A stretch of DNA of 50,371 bases from Candidatus Saccharimonadota bacterium (GCA_029288315.1 JARIHL010000083.1:1-50371); one strand, 5' to 3'. Numbered from the stretch's first letter, positions 18,827-29,500 are shown. The notes: a model not told the origin generated them from the letters alone. Numbers and translations: made by a program.

Positions 18827-20851
18827 TTATGCAGTGACTGTATAGTCAAAATTTAATATAGAGCCGCCACGCAATGCGCTGCGGGTTGAAACGGTAAAGC
18901 TCATTGTACTGCGAGCCGATATATACAGATCACCTGAAATAACTGAATGGTCGTGAATAGCAATAGCAAGGGGCACGTTCGCATAGGCGCGTGAGAAGGT
19001 AATAGTTGCGATAGTGCCTGCGGCCGTGGGGCTTGCCCGCACTGCTGCGGTGATATTGCCGGCTATATCACGTACGCCAGCACGAGGGTTGGCATAGCTG
19101 GCTTGCGTACCAGCCGTGACTTTTGGGGGCGTACCAACCGCTACTGGGCGGCCGTGCGGGTCAATGGAGAGACCTTGGATATGATTTTCTTCGTCTTGAA
19201 ATTCCAATAGACGGCCAACCGCAGTAGATGAAGGCCGCACGATAGCCAGGCCGCGATCAGCGCCAGTTGCTGGGCGTATCAACAGGCCAATACCGGTAAA
19301 TGGCGTGGCGTTAATCCCGACGTAGCCCTTGGTGCTCTCTATTTGGAACTTGCCAGCAGCAAAGCGTGCCGAACCATTAGCTCCCACAATGCGCCATTTT
19401 TCAGTTATGTAGTTATCGGAGAAACCCACGGTGTCTAGGCTATTCAGGGTGTGTAGGGCTGGTCGCGTTGTATTATTATCAACTTTCACTAAATCTTTGT
19501 CAGTAACTGTCGAGACTATTCTAAATGTGCCAGTGGGGCCAATGGGCAGTGCTACCCCTCTGGTGGGGCTGGCAATCACCACCGAGGCGACATCGCCGAT
19601 GGTTTGTTTGCCGCGATTGACAATATTGCATGATACGATGACATCTTCTGCTTCTGGCTCAGCGATAATCGCAGCCTTCGTCGGATCCTCTGCTGGGTAA
19701 AAAGTGCTGAGTTTGTAATACATATGCGGCCCACTGCGCATGATATGAGCAAGTGAATTAGCGATTTTGATTTCTTCACCCCACTGCACATAGACATCAG
19801 TCATAAAAATATGCGAGCCATGGTCTTCGATGGCATCCAACGGTTTCACATTATCAGGATCAGCTGCCATCATAGCAATATAGAGTTGATTGACGAAAAC
19901 GATGGTGCTACCTGGCATGATCTGAAAAGCTGGGCCCGCTGCGTGACGGCTCTCCATCTTGCAAGAAACGAGAAATATGCCATTCAATAGATTCTTTGAC
20001 CCATTTGCCGCGCCATCAAGCCTCAAAGCTCCATTACGCCAGCTCTCCCAGCGGCAACCTAAGAAGTGAATTTGATTGGTATTGTCATTGCCATAGCCAA
20101 ATTGTCCTTCTGGCATGGTGTTTCGAAATAAGGTAGCGGGTTGGGCATTGCTGCCACAATTCTCCCAACTACAGTTATAAAACCTCGTATCCCACACCTC
20201 CACAAAATCAAGGGCTACCCCATCACAATGCACAAAACTGATATCGCGGTAGATAAAATTATCGGCGAATATGGATCGGAGTAACACCCCAGGTTTATAA
20301 TTACCGATCAGGGTAATATTAGTGACGGAGCAGAATTTTAGATGATTGTCTAGCGACCCCGTACCACTCATGTCTATCAGGGGTAGGGTGCCGCTAAGCC
20401 GGGAAAGCCGCGTGCCAAAACGCGCCTCGCCAGTGATGGTAATGCCATGTCGTTTTATTTTCAACCCACGGATCATATAGGTGCCACGCGGGATTAAGAT
20501 AATTCCTCCATTTTCGATACTGTCGATTGCCTTTTGAATGGCCTCAGTGTCGTCAGTCACGCCGTCGCCTTTGGCTCCAAAATCAGTCACGTTAATCTGT
20601 AGGCGCGTGTGTGCTCTGAGTACTTCGCCAGGGTTTTTCCACACTAACCTCTCGTCATCGTTAGTGAGCACCAGGTTGGTGGTTTTCTGGTCGACTGGAT
20701 TTTTCACATCTAGATCGTGAAGCTTCACGGAATGATTTGGAATACTGTCTTCGCGCTGTGTGCCATCGGTATTATGTGATACCAGTAAAAAGTCATTTAA
20801 TATACCTGCCCATTCGTCTACATCACCGCCAGGTTTGGGTAATCGTGCCAT
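18827..20851 (-). CDS. Pectate-lyase-superfamily paralog C
   Basis: MARLPKPGGDVDEWAGILNDFLLVSHNTDGTQR...; DFGAKGDGVTDDTEAIQKAIDSIENGG; PLDAIEDHGSHIFMTDVYVQWG. Confidence 0.9.
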   Translation of the reverse strand: MARLPKPGGDVDEWAGILNDFLLVSHNTDGTQREDSIPNHSVKLHDLDVKNPVDQKTTNLVLTNDDERLVWKNPGEVLRAHTRLQINVTDFGAKGDGVTDDTEAIQKAIDSIENGGIILIPRGTYMIRGLKIKRHGITITGEARFGTRLSRLSGTLPLIDMSGTGSLDNHLKFCSVTNITLIGNYKPGVLLRSIFADNFIYRDISFVHCDGVALDFVEVWDTRFYNCSWENCGSNAQPATLFRNTMPEGQFGYGNDNTNQIHFLGCRWESWRNGALRLDGAANGSKNLLNGIFLVSCKMESRHAAGPAFQIMPGSTIVFVNQLYIAMMAADPDNVKPLDAIEDHGSHIFMTDVYVQWGEEIKIANSLAHIMRSGPHMYYKLSTFYPAEDPTKAAIIAEPEAEDVIVSCNIVNRGKQTIGDVASVVIASPTRGVALPIGPTGTFRIVSTVTDKDLVKVDNNTTRPALHTLNSLDTVGFSDNYITEKWRIVGANGSARFAAGKFQIESTKGYVGINATPFTGIGLLIRPATGADRGLAIVRPSSTAVGRLLEFQDEENHIQGLSIDPHGRPVAVGTPPKVTAGTQASYANPRAGVRDIAGNITAAVRASPTAAGTIATITFSRAYANVPLAIAIHDHSVISGDLYISARSTMSFTVSTRSALRGGSILNFDYTVTA

Positions 20852-20906
20852 ACAGTACCTATTTCATAATTTATTTCTATTGTATTGCGCGATTATTAAA
20901 TGGGGA

Positions 20907-21878
20907 TTAAGCGGTTACCGTGTAATCAAAGTTGAGAATGGATCCGCCGCGAAGTGCCGAGCGTGTCGAGACAGTGAAGCCGGTAGTACTTCGGGAAGAA
21001 ATATATAAATCTCCTAGTACGACTGAATGGTCGTGGATAGCGATAGCGAGAGGTGGAGCTGCGTACGGTCTTGAAAAGGTAACTTTTGCAATAATACCTG
21101 CCGCAGTGGGGCTAGCTTTGACAGCTGCCGTGATATTCCCCGCTATATCGCGCACTTGCACGCGGGGATTGGCGTAGCTCGCTTGATCACCGGCAGTTAC
21201 TTTAGCTGGTGTACCTACAGCAATGGGGCGACCATTATCATCAAAAGCCTGACCCTGAATCTGATTATCCTGATCTTGAAATTCCAATAAGCGAGCATTG
21301 GCAGTTTTTGTGGGGCGGATAATGGCCAACCCCCGGTCTCCATCTGCGGCTGGGCGTACGAGCACGGCGATGTTGGCAAAAGGCATGACATTCACGCCTA
21401 GGTAGCCATTAGCGCCGTCGATTCGGAATTTACCAGCTGCAAAGCGTGCCGCGCCGGTTGCCCCAATGACGCGCCATTTTTCGCTACTATAATTATCAGA
21501 ATAGCCAGCAGTATCTACTCCATGGAGGGTATTTAAAGCAGGACGAGTGGCGTTATTATCTATTTTAACTAAATCTTTACCACCATTTTCTGCCGTGGTT
21601 ACGCGGAACGACCCTTCATGGTTAATCGGTATAACGGCGCCATGGCGTGGACTTGCGGTGAGTAGAATACTGGCATCACCCTGGATCGCCTTGCCCCGGT
21701 TTGTCACGAGGCAAGAAATGACCACATCAAATGTATCAGATTCGGCCCAGACCGTGGCGATTGATGGCTCCTCCTCTGGAAAGTAGGTGCTTAATTTTCG
21801 TTATGCGCTACTAAATAGATATTCGTTCAATAACGATGCCCACTTGCCTGCGTCGCCGCCTGGTTTAGGTAATCTTAC
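20907..21878 (-). pseudogene. Decayed pectate-lyase paralog D (lost start, large internal deletion, in-frame stop at junction)
   Basis: Minus frame: VRLPKPGGDAGKWASLLNEYLFSSA-TAA(21801-21803)-RKLSTYFPEEEPSIATVWAESDTFDVVISCLVTNRGK... joins the paralog N-terminus directly to the C-terminal half. First codon is GTA, overlapping the flippase stop. Confidence 0.85.
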
Positions 21879-21879
21879 C

Positions 21880-23133
21880 CTAAAACCGCCTTTTTCTATT
21901 GCTTTTGATCATATTCAGTGCGCCGATACCGCAGGCTATGGTATTGCCCACTACCCAGCCCCAACCGATGGCGAGGAGCCCCCAGACCGGTATCAGTGCA
22001 TAGCTAAACCCCGTAATGACAATGGCATAGGCGATATTCATCATCACAATGCCACGCAAATTTTTGGTAACTTTAAAGATAGCTCCCATAGCTGAATAGA
22101 TGGCTACCGGCAGCGAGCCGATGGCAAAAAGTTGCAAAAGTGTGGTCGCGTTGGCCTCATACTCTTGGCCAAAAATAGTCAGTAGAAAGCTGCTCAGCAG
22201 AGCAGTTATAAGTGCGGCCGGTATAAGCAAAACGCCGATAAGTTTTGCCGCTTTTGTGACGTGGCTATGCATAGATAGCTCGTCATGTGATCCTTCGGCA
22301 AAGACCGATTGCATTGAAGCGTATGCGATCGTATACAATACACTCGCAATCGTAAAGGCCATGTAGTAATACGCAGCTTCCGCGGCTCCGAGGTAATGCA
22401 AGACCAGCAGTGGTAATAGCGTCGGCGGTATGAGATTTAAGGCGCTCGAGCTATACATTGAGAAAGAGAATTTCTTCACCAACCGCAAAATATCCACATG
22501 TATGCGCGGCGAGAAGTAATAACCAAAGGCTTGCTTCATCCAGATAAGACTCAGTATCAGTCCCAGGAGTTGCGCACTGCCAGCCAACACAAAAATAGTG
22601 GCTGCATTGCCCGCAAACACTACCGCTGGAAGAGCTATCTTAAAAACGCTAAACAGAGTATTAATAATAAAAATATAGCGAGCTTGTTTGTAGCCCAAGA
22701 ACACAGCGTTCGTAACGATATTTAATGAGGTGATGGCTGTAAAACTGACAAACAATATAAAAAACCAAGTCTGATGCAGCACGGACAAGCTAGGTAGTAT
22801 AAATGGTAAGGCCGTTGCACAGGCTATCGCGAGTGCGGTGCTGAGTAAGGTGACGACCATGAGGCCGCTATTTATGTAATCATTCTTGCGTTGTGATCCA
22901 GGCAGAAATCTGGTCAGTGTTGTGTCAAATCCTGCCATGCCAAGCAGCGCTAGCAGATTTGAAACCGAGAGCAGGGTCGTTGCCAGCCCCACTTCCGCAG
23001 CACTATATGTTTTAGTTACCAATACCCAAAATATAAAACCAAAGGCAGCTACTATAAAGTTCGACAGCATCAAATACAAAGCATTCATAAAAAAACTGCT
23101 GCTTTGTAATCTTTGCAAATAGATAAGCAGCAT
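21880..23133 (-). CDS. Polysaccharide flippase (MOP/Wzx-like)
   Basis: Multi-TM 417 aa: FIFWVLVTKTYSAAEVGLATTLLSVSNLLALLGMAGFDTTLTRFLP.... Confidence 0.9.
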   Translation of the reverse strand: MLLIYLQRLQSSSFFMNALYLMLSNFIVAAFGFIFWVLVTKTYSAAEVGLATTLLSVSNLLALLGMAGFDTTLTRFLPGSQRKNDYINSGLMVVTLLSTALAIACATALPFILPSLSVLHQTWFFILFVSFTAITSLNIVTNAVFLGYKQARYIFIINTLFSVFKIALPAVVFAGNAATIFVLAGSAQLLGLILSLIWMKQAFGYYFSPRIHVDILRLVKKFSFSMYSSSALNLIPPTLLPLLVLHYLGAAEAAYYYMAFTIASVLYTIAYASMQSVFAEGSHDELSMHSHVTKAAKLIGVLLIPAALITALLSSFLLTIFGQEYEANATTLLQLFAIGSLPVAIYSAMGAIFKVTKNLRGIVMMNIAYAIVITGFSYALIPVWGLLAIGWGWVVGNTIACGIGALNMIKSNRKRRF

Positions 23134-25436
23134 TACCTATATACTCTTGTTGTTGATGTGCTATAGATTTGATCTTTGGTCAGATCATAATACTGAAGAG
23201 GAAATGTTAAGATCAGGGGGCTACTTTCATGATAGGTGTAAAATTTTTGGGTGAGAACCTGAGCTTGATCGAGATAGACATAACTTTTTGGGCCAATTTG
23301 TGACGGCAAGATACCAGAGTTAGCAAAAGGATACTCTGGGTCGTGCATGCCCGCCTTATTACTATTGGCGGCGCGCACGTCACTGTGCTCTGATAATTGC
23401 TCTTTCAGCCATACGAATGATTGGAGGTCGGCTGCCGGTGTATAATATAAACCATAATATAGTCCGCGATTATTCATGCTGAGGCTCGGGCTCGTGCCTC
23501 CCAAGAGCTGTGCAAATAAACCCGTAAAAAGCAGGAAAAGCACCACCATGCTGGTCGTGGCAAGCGTTGTTCGAAGCCATGGCCAAAGGCGCCAACTGAA
23601 CATAATAAGCAGGAAGGTTATGGGTAAGATCAAAAAGATCAAGGCTTGCTGAAACGCCCGCAAGACTCCATAGTTGACTGACAAAACAGGCAATATGACC
23701 ATGAGTGCCAGAAGTACAATACTGGCCAAACTTAATGCAATAAAATCAATGCCCAAAGATTTAACATAAGGACCGGCTGATTTTCTGCGCAGGAGTGCAT
23801 AAGTCATATATCCAACCCCAGCGATTGCCAGTAGTTGCAAGGCTCTCGCGAAATTTTGGCGGAGAGTGGTGACAATCGAAGGGTCAATGCCGATGGTGCT
23901 GGCTTTTTCGCCAAGTTTAGTCAATGGTAGATCGTCACTGGTGAGCACCGGAGTATAGGAGTTTGCTGCCTCTGTAGCGTCAGTTTGTTGTGATTGTGCC
24001 AAGTAGGTGTTATATAAATCGGCCTGGGTCTTAGCGTGTGCAAAGAACAATGCTATCGACGTGTCAGAAGATTTATTCTCATCAGTAAATAGCTTTGGGA
24101 TACTCACCAGCGACTTGTGGAGTGTAGTGACTAAGCCCGATGAAGTCGCTGTAATTTGCGCATACCACATAAAAGTCATAAAAAACAACAAGCCTGCAAA
24201 CAAGGGTGACAGCACCGTGTATCGCCAACGATCGACAACTACTTCCCCTTGTCGTTTTTGCCACCTTGTGATGCTGAATTTGCAAATGACGGCGATCGCA
24301 AATAAGGCAACAAACATATAGGCTGTTGAGTAATGTGATAATATAGCTCCTAAAGCGCAGAGTAAGAAGAGTATTTTATAACGTTTGCGCTGAGCTTTAT
24401 TAGTAATCACGACTAAAGCGAGGGCAAAAAAAAGATAGGCCACGCCCTGTCTGGTTAGCATAGCCGAGTCGTTAATAAAAGTAGGATAACATATGAAGAG
24501 CGTACTGCCGACGAGGGCGCCCAACTTAGAAACATACTGCCGCAGAAGTATATATAGTACTGCAGGGCAAACTGCAAAAATAATTTGCAACACAACCTTA
24601 AACACCACGAGGCCAGAAATGTCCAGTATGCGCGCCAACATCTCAGGTAAAATAGTGATACTCAAGCACGCATTATATGGGTCGCGATCAAGCCCGATAT
24701 CCCAATGTGCATGGGTATGAGTCAAGGAGTACACGCGAAATTCACGAGCAATATCGTGCCCTACGATATCCCAGCCGCGCAATGAGGTCATGAGAAGGAT
24801 ACTGAGACCAATAACGAAAATGAGCCAAGCTAGCACGCCGTCAGGTAAACGGTTGCGGAGCAAGAAGGCATAAATAATAAGTGCGGCCGCAAAGCATAGA
24901 GCCAAGCCAGCGACGAGCCCGTCGTCGCCATTATTTACTCGGAAAGCGCCCGCCATAGCGACAAAAGGTAGTACTAAACTCAGACCTACCGCCAACCACG
25001 CTGGTTTCGAAAAATGTTGCAAAGTACCAAGCCGCAGTTGCATAGATCGTCCATTGGTTAATACACTTGCCACAATGATAAGGAGCGTTACAAAACTCCA
25101 TGCGCTAAGCGCACCTCCTAGCTCTAGCGGCCGCGTTATGCCAAACGAGTGCAATACCTGGTTGGCAATTAGCCCGCTAAGCATCAGAATCAGCATACTC
25201 AACCCAAAGCTATATACTATTTTTGCTGGAATACTTCCAAGCCTAATTTGAAGCGCACGCAAGAGGGCTATTCCGGGCAAAAACGATATACACAAAAAGA
25301 GTACCAGCTTAAACGGCCACCAGCCACTAACGTGTGTGGCCCAGACTAACAGATTAGTGGTGATCAGCCACCCAATAAGTCCAAAGGCGACACCACGGGC
25401 GCTAATCTCCCAGGACTTCTTCATAGAGTGACTCAT
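23133..25436 (-). CDS. Large polytopic membrane protein (DUF2206/glycosyltransferase-like)
   Basis: Many TM helices; SLRGWDIVGHDIAREFRVYSLTHTHAHWDIGLDRDPYNACLSITILPEML; position inside the glycosyltransferase cluster. Confidence 0.75.
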   Translation of the reverse strand: MSHSMKKSWEISARGVAFGLIGWLITTNLLVWATHVSGWWPFKLVLFLCISFLPGIALLRALQIRLGSIPAKIVYSFGLSMLILMLSGLIANQVLHSFGITRPLELGGALSAWSFVTLLIIVASVLTNGRSMQLRLGTLQHFSKPAWLAVGLSLVLPFVAMAGAFRVNNGDDGLVAGLALCFAAALIIYAFLLRNRLPDGVLAWLIFVIGLSILLMTSLRGWDIVGHDIAREFRVYSLTHTHAHWDIGLDRDPYNACLSITILPEMLARILDISGLVVFKVVLQIIFAVCPAVLYILLRQYVSKLGALVGSTLFICYPTFINDSAMLTRQGVAYLFFALALVVITNKAQRKRYKILFLLCALGAILSHYSTAYMFVALFAIAVICKFSITRWQKRQGEVVVDRWRYTVLSPLFAGLLFFMTFMWYAQITATSSGLVTTLHKSLVSIPKLFTDENKSSDTSIALFFAHAKTQADLYNTYLAQSQQTDATEAANSYTPVLTSDDLPLTKLGEKASTIGIDPSIVTTLRQNFARALQLLAIAGVGYMTYALLRRKSAGPYVKSLGIDFIALSLASIVLLALMVILPVLSVNYGVLRAFQQALIFLILPITFLLIMFSWRLWPWLRTTLATTSMVVLFLLFTGLFAQLLGGTSPSLSMNNRGLYYGLYYTPAADLQSFVWLKEQLSEHSDVRAANSNKAGMHDPEYPFANSGILPSQIGPKSYVYLDQAQVLTQKFYTYHESSPLILTFPLQYYDLTKDQIYSTSTTRVYR

Positions 25437-26514
25437 AATTTTTCAATGTGTGCCGCCATCGAAGCTTTTCGGCGCTCCGGTAGGCCTTTGCAACTCGTTC
25501 TGGTAGTGAGGCGTACTGAGTATAGTATTGTTCAATGCCTTCAACCAGGCCCTCGACTGTCGGTTCTACAATGATGCCACCCTCTTTAATGTGCTCTGCC
25601 ACACCAATAACATTCGTACCGATAATTGGTATACGAGCCGCCAGAGCTTCGAGCAGTACAAGCGGTTGCGCTTCATAGAGAGAAGGCATTATTAAAGCAT
25701 CACAAATTTTATAAAACTCCATAACATCGGCACGTCCAAAGCGGCCACGAAGTACCACATTTTCAAGCTTGTACTGGAGGACTAATTTTTTTATCAGTTC
25801 AAGTTCAGGGCCATCGCCGATGATATCAATACAGACCTTTCTTTTGGTCAGCTTGAGTGCCTTGAGTAGCGTCGGAATATTTTTTTGTTTCGTGAGCCGC
25901 CCCACAAATAGCAGATGAAGGGTGGTTGGTGGTTTTGGCGCAAGCGCTGGCCGTTTAAGCTGAAAATATACTTCGTCGAGTCCATTGTTCATTATCTCTA
26001 CCCTGCCCGTGCAGCCGTATACTTTTCGAACGATGCGCTTTGTTTCTTCATTGAGTGTGATCACGCAAGCCGCCGATTGGAGGACTCGTTTCAATACCAG
26101 CTGTTTATAGAGCGGTAGCAGGATGCCAACTGGCCCAGACGGTTGAAAATCAATATGTAATTGGGCAATATAAGGAACGCGTCGCAACTTGGCGATCAAC
26201 CACACCATTTCAGGCGTAAAGGCTTGGCCGATATGAAGATGTATCACGCTAGTGGTGCGAATCGCACGAAAAAGTGTTGCCGGAAAGGACGGCATAATAG
26301 GGGCATGTCCAAATATTAGGCCAGCCCTTCGTTTAACATGCACACTTCCTTCTACTGCATCCCCTCTCACATTACTTCCTGCGCTCGAAGTAAGTACTTG
26401 TACGTTGTGCCCACCCTCGGCTAGTTGGCTGGCAAGGTCGTAGACGGCATTCTCTTGACCGCCAAGATGAGGCGGATAATAAGCGCTGACTTGAATAATA
26501 TGCTGAGCTTTCAT
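25402..26514 (-). CDS. Glycosyltransferase family 4
   Basis: YYPPHLGGQENAVYDLASQLAEGGHNVQVLTS; LLFVGRLTKQKNIPTLLKAL; ALIMPSLYEAQPLVLLEALAARIPIIGTNVIGV. Confidence 0.92.
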   Translation of the reverse strand: MKAQHIIQVSAYYPPHLGGQENAVYDLASQLAEGGHNVQVLTSSAGSNVRGDAVEGSVHVKRRAGLIFGHAPIMPSFPATLFRAIRTTSVIHLHIGQAFTPEMVWLIAKLRRVPYIAQLHIDFQPSGPVGILLPLYKQLVLKRVLQSAACVITLNEETKRIVRKVYGCTGRVEIMNNGLDEVYFQLKRPALAPKPPTTLHLLFVGRLTKQKNIPTLLKALKLTKRKVCIDIIGDGPELELIKKLVLQYKLENVVLRGRFGRADVMEFYKICDALIMPSLYEAQPLVLLEALAARIPIIGTNVIGVAEHIKEGGIIVEPTVEGLVEGIEQYYTQYASLPERVAKAYRSAEKLRWRHTLKNYESLYEEVLGD

Positions 26515-27620
26515 TGTACACTCCGATAGATCGCCTCGGCATTCTGTGCAATAACTGGCCAGGCATATTTTTTAGCTTCCATATACCCCCGGGCGGCGAT
26601 TGACGCACGGGCTGATTTGTCTGACATGCAGCGCGCCATTGCTTTCATAAGTGATTGTTCATCTTTTGATAAAGTTATATATGCTGCCTCAAAATTGACT
26701 GATGCATCACGTAAAATACCAACCGGTGTAATAATTGTTGGTACACGAAGTGCCCAAGCCTCTAGCAAGGTTAATGGAGTGGTTTCATAAAGTGATGGAA
26801 AAATTGCTGCGTCTGCTTCTGAGAGCAATTGGCGAATTGCTTGAGAATTTTTACCACCCGTCAATGATACAATGGCATCTAGTTGTGAATCATTGATAAG
26901 TTGTTGAAGGACAGTTTTCTGTGAACCTTCACCGACAATAATTACTTGAAATGTTTTGTCTGAGGTTGAAGCCAACAGGCGGGCTGCTTTAATAAGATAG
27001 TCGTAGCCTTTCTGCGGTTCAAGGCGGCCAATAGTTAAAAAGGTAAATAATTTATTTCTTTTCGCATGCCCAACTTTTCGCCAAAAAGCTAGATCAACGC
27101 CGTTCGGTAGTAAGACAGTTTGTTGTAACCCCGCCGCGCGTAGTTTTTCGACATCATAATGATTAGGCGCTGTGATAGCTTGCAGGCGAGCATTTTTTGC
27201 TAACCATAATTCAGTTTTTCGGCGAAGCGCCAGTTGTTCGGAGCCATAAAAGGTCACAATATGAAAGGTATGAACAAGTGGTATATTATAAAGCCGTGCC
27301 GCGAATGAGGCGAAAAAAGCCAAGTCTATCGAATGTGTATGAATAATATCAGGGCGGTGCTTACGCACTATAGCGAACATCTTGAAGGCCAGCATTGGCA
27401 AAGACAGAAGACGTTTTAGAGTAATAGTATCTAGATTACTAGCTGTATCAACAAGACCGAACTTATATACTTCTGAGCTTTCAGCCACTTCATCACAATT
27501 TGATGTAACGGTCAGCACTGTATGATGAGCTGCTCGCTGTTGCTTTTGCAGATTGTCTACAACGACAGCGTCACCGCCTATCGAGGGAGGATATTTCTTG
27601 CATACGTGCACTATTTTCAT
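26511..27620 (-). CDS. Glycosyltransferase family 4
   Basis: MKIVHVCKKYPPSIGGDAVVVDNL; LTIGRLEPQKGYDYLIKAARLL; AAIFPSLYETTPLTLLEAWALRVPTI. Start placed at MKIVHV with ATGA overlap to the upstream gene. Confidence 0.9.
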   Translation of the reverse strand: MKIVHVCKKYPPSIGGDAVVVDNLQKQQRAAHHTVLTVTSNCDEVAESSEVYKFGLVDTASNLDTITLKRLLSLPMLAFKMFAIVRKHRPDIIHTHSIDLAFFASFAARLYNIPLVHTFHIVTFYGSEQLALRRKTELWLAKNARLQAITAPNHYDVEKLRAAGLQQTVLLPNGVDLAFWRKVGHAKRNKLFTFLTIGRLEPQKGYDYLIKAARLLASTSDKTFQVIIVGEGSQKTVLQQLINDSQLDAIVSLTGGKNSQAIRQLLSEADAAIFPSLYETTPLTLLEAWALRVPTIITPVGILRDASVNFEAAYITLSKDEQSLMKAMARCMSDKSARASIAARGYMEAKKYAWPVIAQNAEAIYRSVQ

Positions 27621-29500
27621 AATGTATATACCTCTGCTTGTTTTTCGGCCAGTTGGCGCCAATCCCACTGTGCAACTTGCTTGGCAATGACTGGTTTTTG
27701 AGTGACCGATACCCAATGCGAAAGTGCTTCGGCTAGTGCAATCGGCTTAAGCGGAACAACACTGCCAGTTTGGCTCGGTTGTATTAAATGCCGAGCGGCA
27801 TTGCCTGGGCAATTCGTCGTGACGACTGGTGTGCCACAACCTAATGCTTCTAAAGTGGTAATACCAAAACCTTCACGAATTGACGGTGAGCAAAACACTT
27901 TGGCTGCTTTCATGTATGCATATACCGTCGTTTGCTCGCGAAATGGTGTTAGAAACATGATGTTTTCCTGAAGTCCATGCTGCGCCGTTAATCGTTGCAG
28001 GCTAGGTTTTTCAACTCCCTGCCCCACAATCAAACAGCGTATGCCGGGGTCTGTTTTGGCAATAATGTTTATGGCGAGAATCAGTGTATTAACATGTTTA
28101 TCTTTCACAAGCCGTCCAACATACAGCACATCGCATTGCACGGCAGCCGGTCGCACTTTTTGTAGCAGGGAGGTATCAATGCCCGACGCAACCAGCTCGA
28201 CACGATTATTGCGGCCATGGTTAGCGGCAAGGAGTTGCTGCGTCTGTGCTGACGCCGCCGTAATACAGTAAGGTAGCCGAATACTCAAGCGCTCCACTAG
28301 TGCTGCAATCAGTCCGCTCCGCCCCATATACTTAACCCATTCTTGGTGTGATAGTGTTTCGTGCCATGTGGCATACAACTTTCGGCGGCGCAGTAAGCAA
28401 ACGATCCAGGCGCTAAAAATCGGAAAGAACGGCATATGATCAACATCGAGTACATCAAATGATACGCGCCAAAGTTTAAAACAAGCGAGGCCGAAGGCAA
28501 TCCCTTCGGTGATACTGCGGCGATCGCCATGATATAAGTTATAGTGCTTGCACAGCGCATGTAATTGCACCCCAGACTCTATTTTGATTTTTTGCGGCTC
28601 ATTCCACCAATGCATGGTGTAGATATGCACATCATGTCCCATTGCTGCTAAGTGTTTGCTGATCTCGTGCAAACGCTTCTCTTTCCCGCCAATCATATAA
28701 GGATAAATGGCATCGCTGACAAATACGATTTTACGAGAAATGAGTTTCCTATTCTCTTTGAGTGCCTTGGTTGCCGCACCAGGTTGCCAGATAATGTTTT
28801 TCAGTAGCATCAGCAATATTCGTAAGCCGTCCTTAAATGGTCGTAGATTTGACTCCCCTGCTCGCGGGTGATAGCTAATGGGCACAGCTGCCATTTGAAA
28901 ACCAAGCCGTGCCATCTTTGTAATCATCTCCATTTCGATAGCAAATCCCGAGCTTTTTATATGAGGAGTGAGTACATCCAGCACTGGCTTCTTCCAGGCA
29001 AAATAACCAGTCAGTACGTCGGTAACATTGGCGCCATATAGTAACCTTACACCGGCAGTAAAAACTTGATTGCCAAAACGATTGAGCCTACTCATGGCGG
29101 CAGTTTTAATATGACCACCAAGCCGCGAACCAACAACGACATCGCAGAAATTACTCCGAAGCGGCTCTACAATTCGCAAAATTTCTTCTGGGCTGTAGGT
29201 GTCATCTCCGTCAAGCATGACAACATAATCAATATCTTCTGGTAGGCTGCGAAAACCAGTGCGCAAAGCATTACCCTTACCTTTTTCTCCTTCGTATAGG
29301 ACGACTGCACCAGCCTGCCGGGCAATTTTTGCTGTGCTATCTGTGGAATTATTGTCTACAACATACACTTTCAGTTGTAAAAAATGTTGCTGAAGAGCGT
29401 CATGGGGGAACTTACTAATGACTTCGGCGATGCTTGCTGCCTCATTGTAGCAAGGGATAACAACAGCGATTTTTTTAAACATTACTTCATGTCTGTTCAT
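27617..29500 (-). CDS. Bifunctional GT2-GT4 glycosyltransferase fusion
   Basis: N-terminal GT2: VVIPCYNEAASIAEVI...VDNNSTDSTAKIA...VMLDGDDTYSPEE. C-terminal GT4: IYPYMIGGKEKRLHEISKHLAAMGHDVHIYTMH...LYVGRLVKDKHVNTL...FCSPSIREGFGITTLEALGCGTPVV. Confidence 0.92.
   Translation of the reverse strand: MNRHEVMFKKIAVVIPCYNEAASIAEVISKFPHDALQQHFLQLKVYVVDNNSTDSTAKIARQAGAVVLYEGEKGKGNALRTGFRSLPEDIDYVVMLDGDDTYSPEEILRIVEPLRSNFCDVVVGSRLGGHIKTAAMSRLNRFGNQVFTAGVRLLYGANVTDVLTGYFAWKKPVLDVLTPHIKSSGFAIEMEMITKMARLGFQMAAVPISYHPRAGESNLRPFKDGLRILLMLLKNIIWQPGAATKALKENRKLISRKIVFVSDAIYPYMIGGKEKRLHEISKHLAAMGHDVHIYTMHWWNEPQKIKIESGVQLHALCKHYNLYHGDRRSITEGIAFGLACFKLWRVSFDVLDVDHMPFFPIFSAWIVCLLRRRKLYATWHETLSHQEWVKYMGRSGLIAALVERLSIRLPYCITAASAQTQQLLAANHGRNNRVELVASGIDTSLLQKVRPAAVQCDVLYVGRLVKDKHVNTLILAINIIAKTDPGIRCLIVGQGVEKPSLQRLTAQHGLQENIMFLTPFREQTTVYAYMKAAKVFCSPSIREGFGITTLEALGCGTPVVTTNCPGNAARHLIQPSQTGSVVPLKPIALAEALSHWVSVTQKPVIAKQVAQWDWRQLAEKQAEVYTL

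Noticed and set aside
15333-19797. Several ORFs opposite or in alternate frames of the pectate-lyase paralogs (e.g. 15333-15590, 17952-18347, 19431-19700)
   Set aside because: Shadow ORFs that recur at corresponding positions because the paralogs are homologous; no independent coding evidence.
14717-20851. Prophage interpretation of the tailspike-like paralogs
   Set aside because: No terminase, portal, capsid, integrase or tail genes nearby; neighbours are glycan biosynthesis genes.
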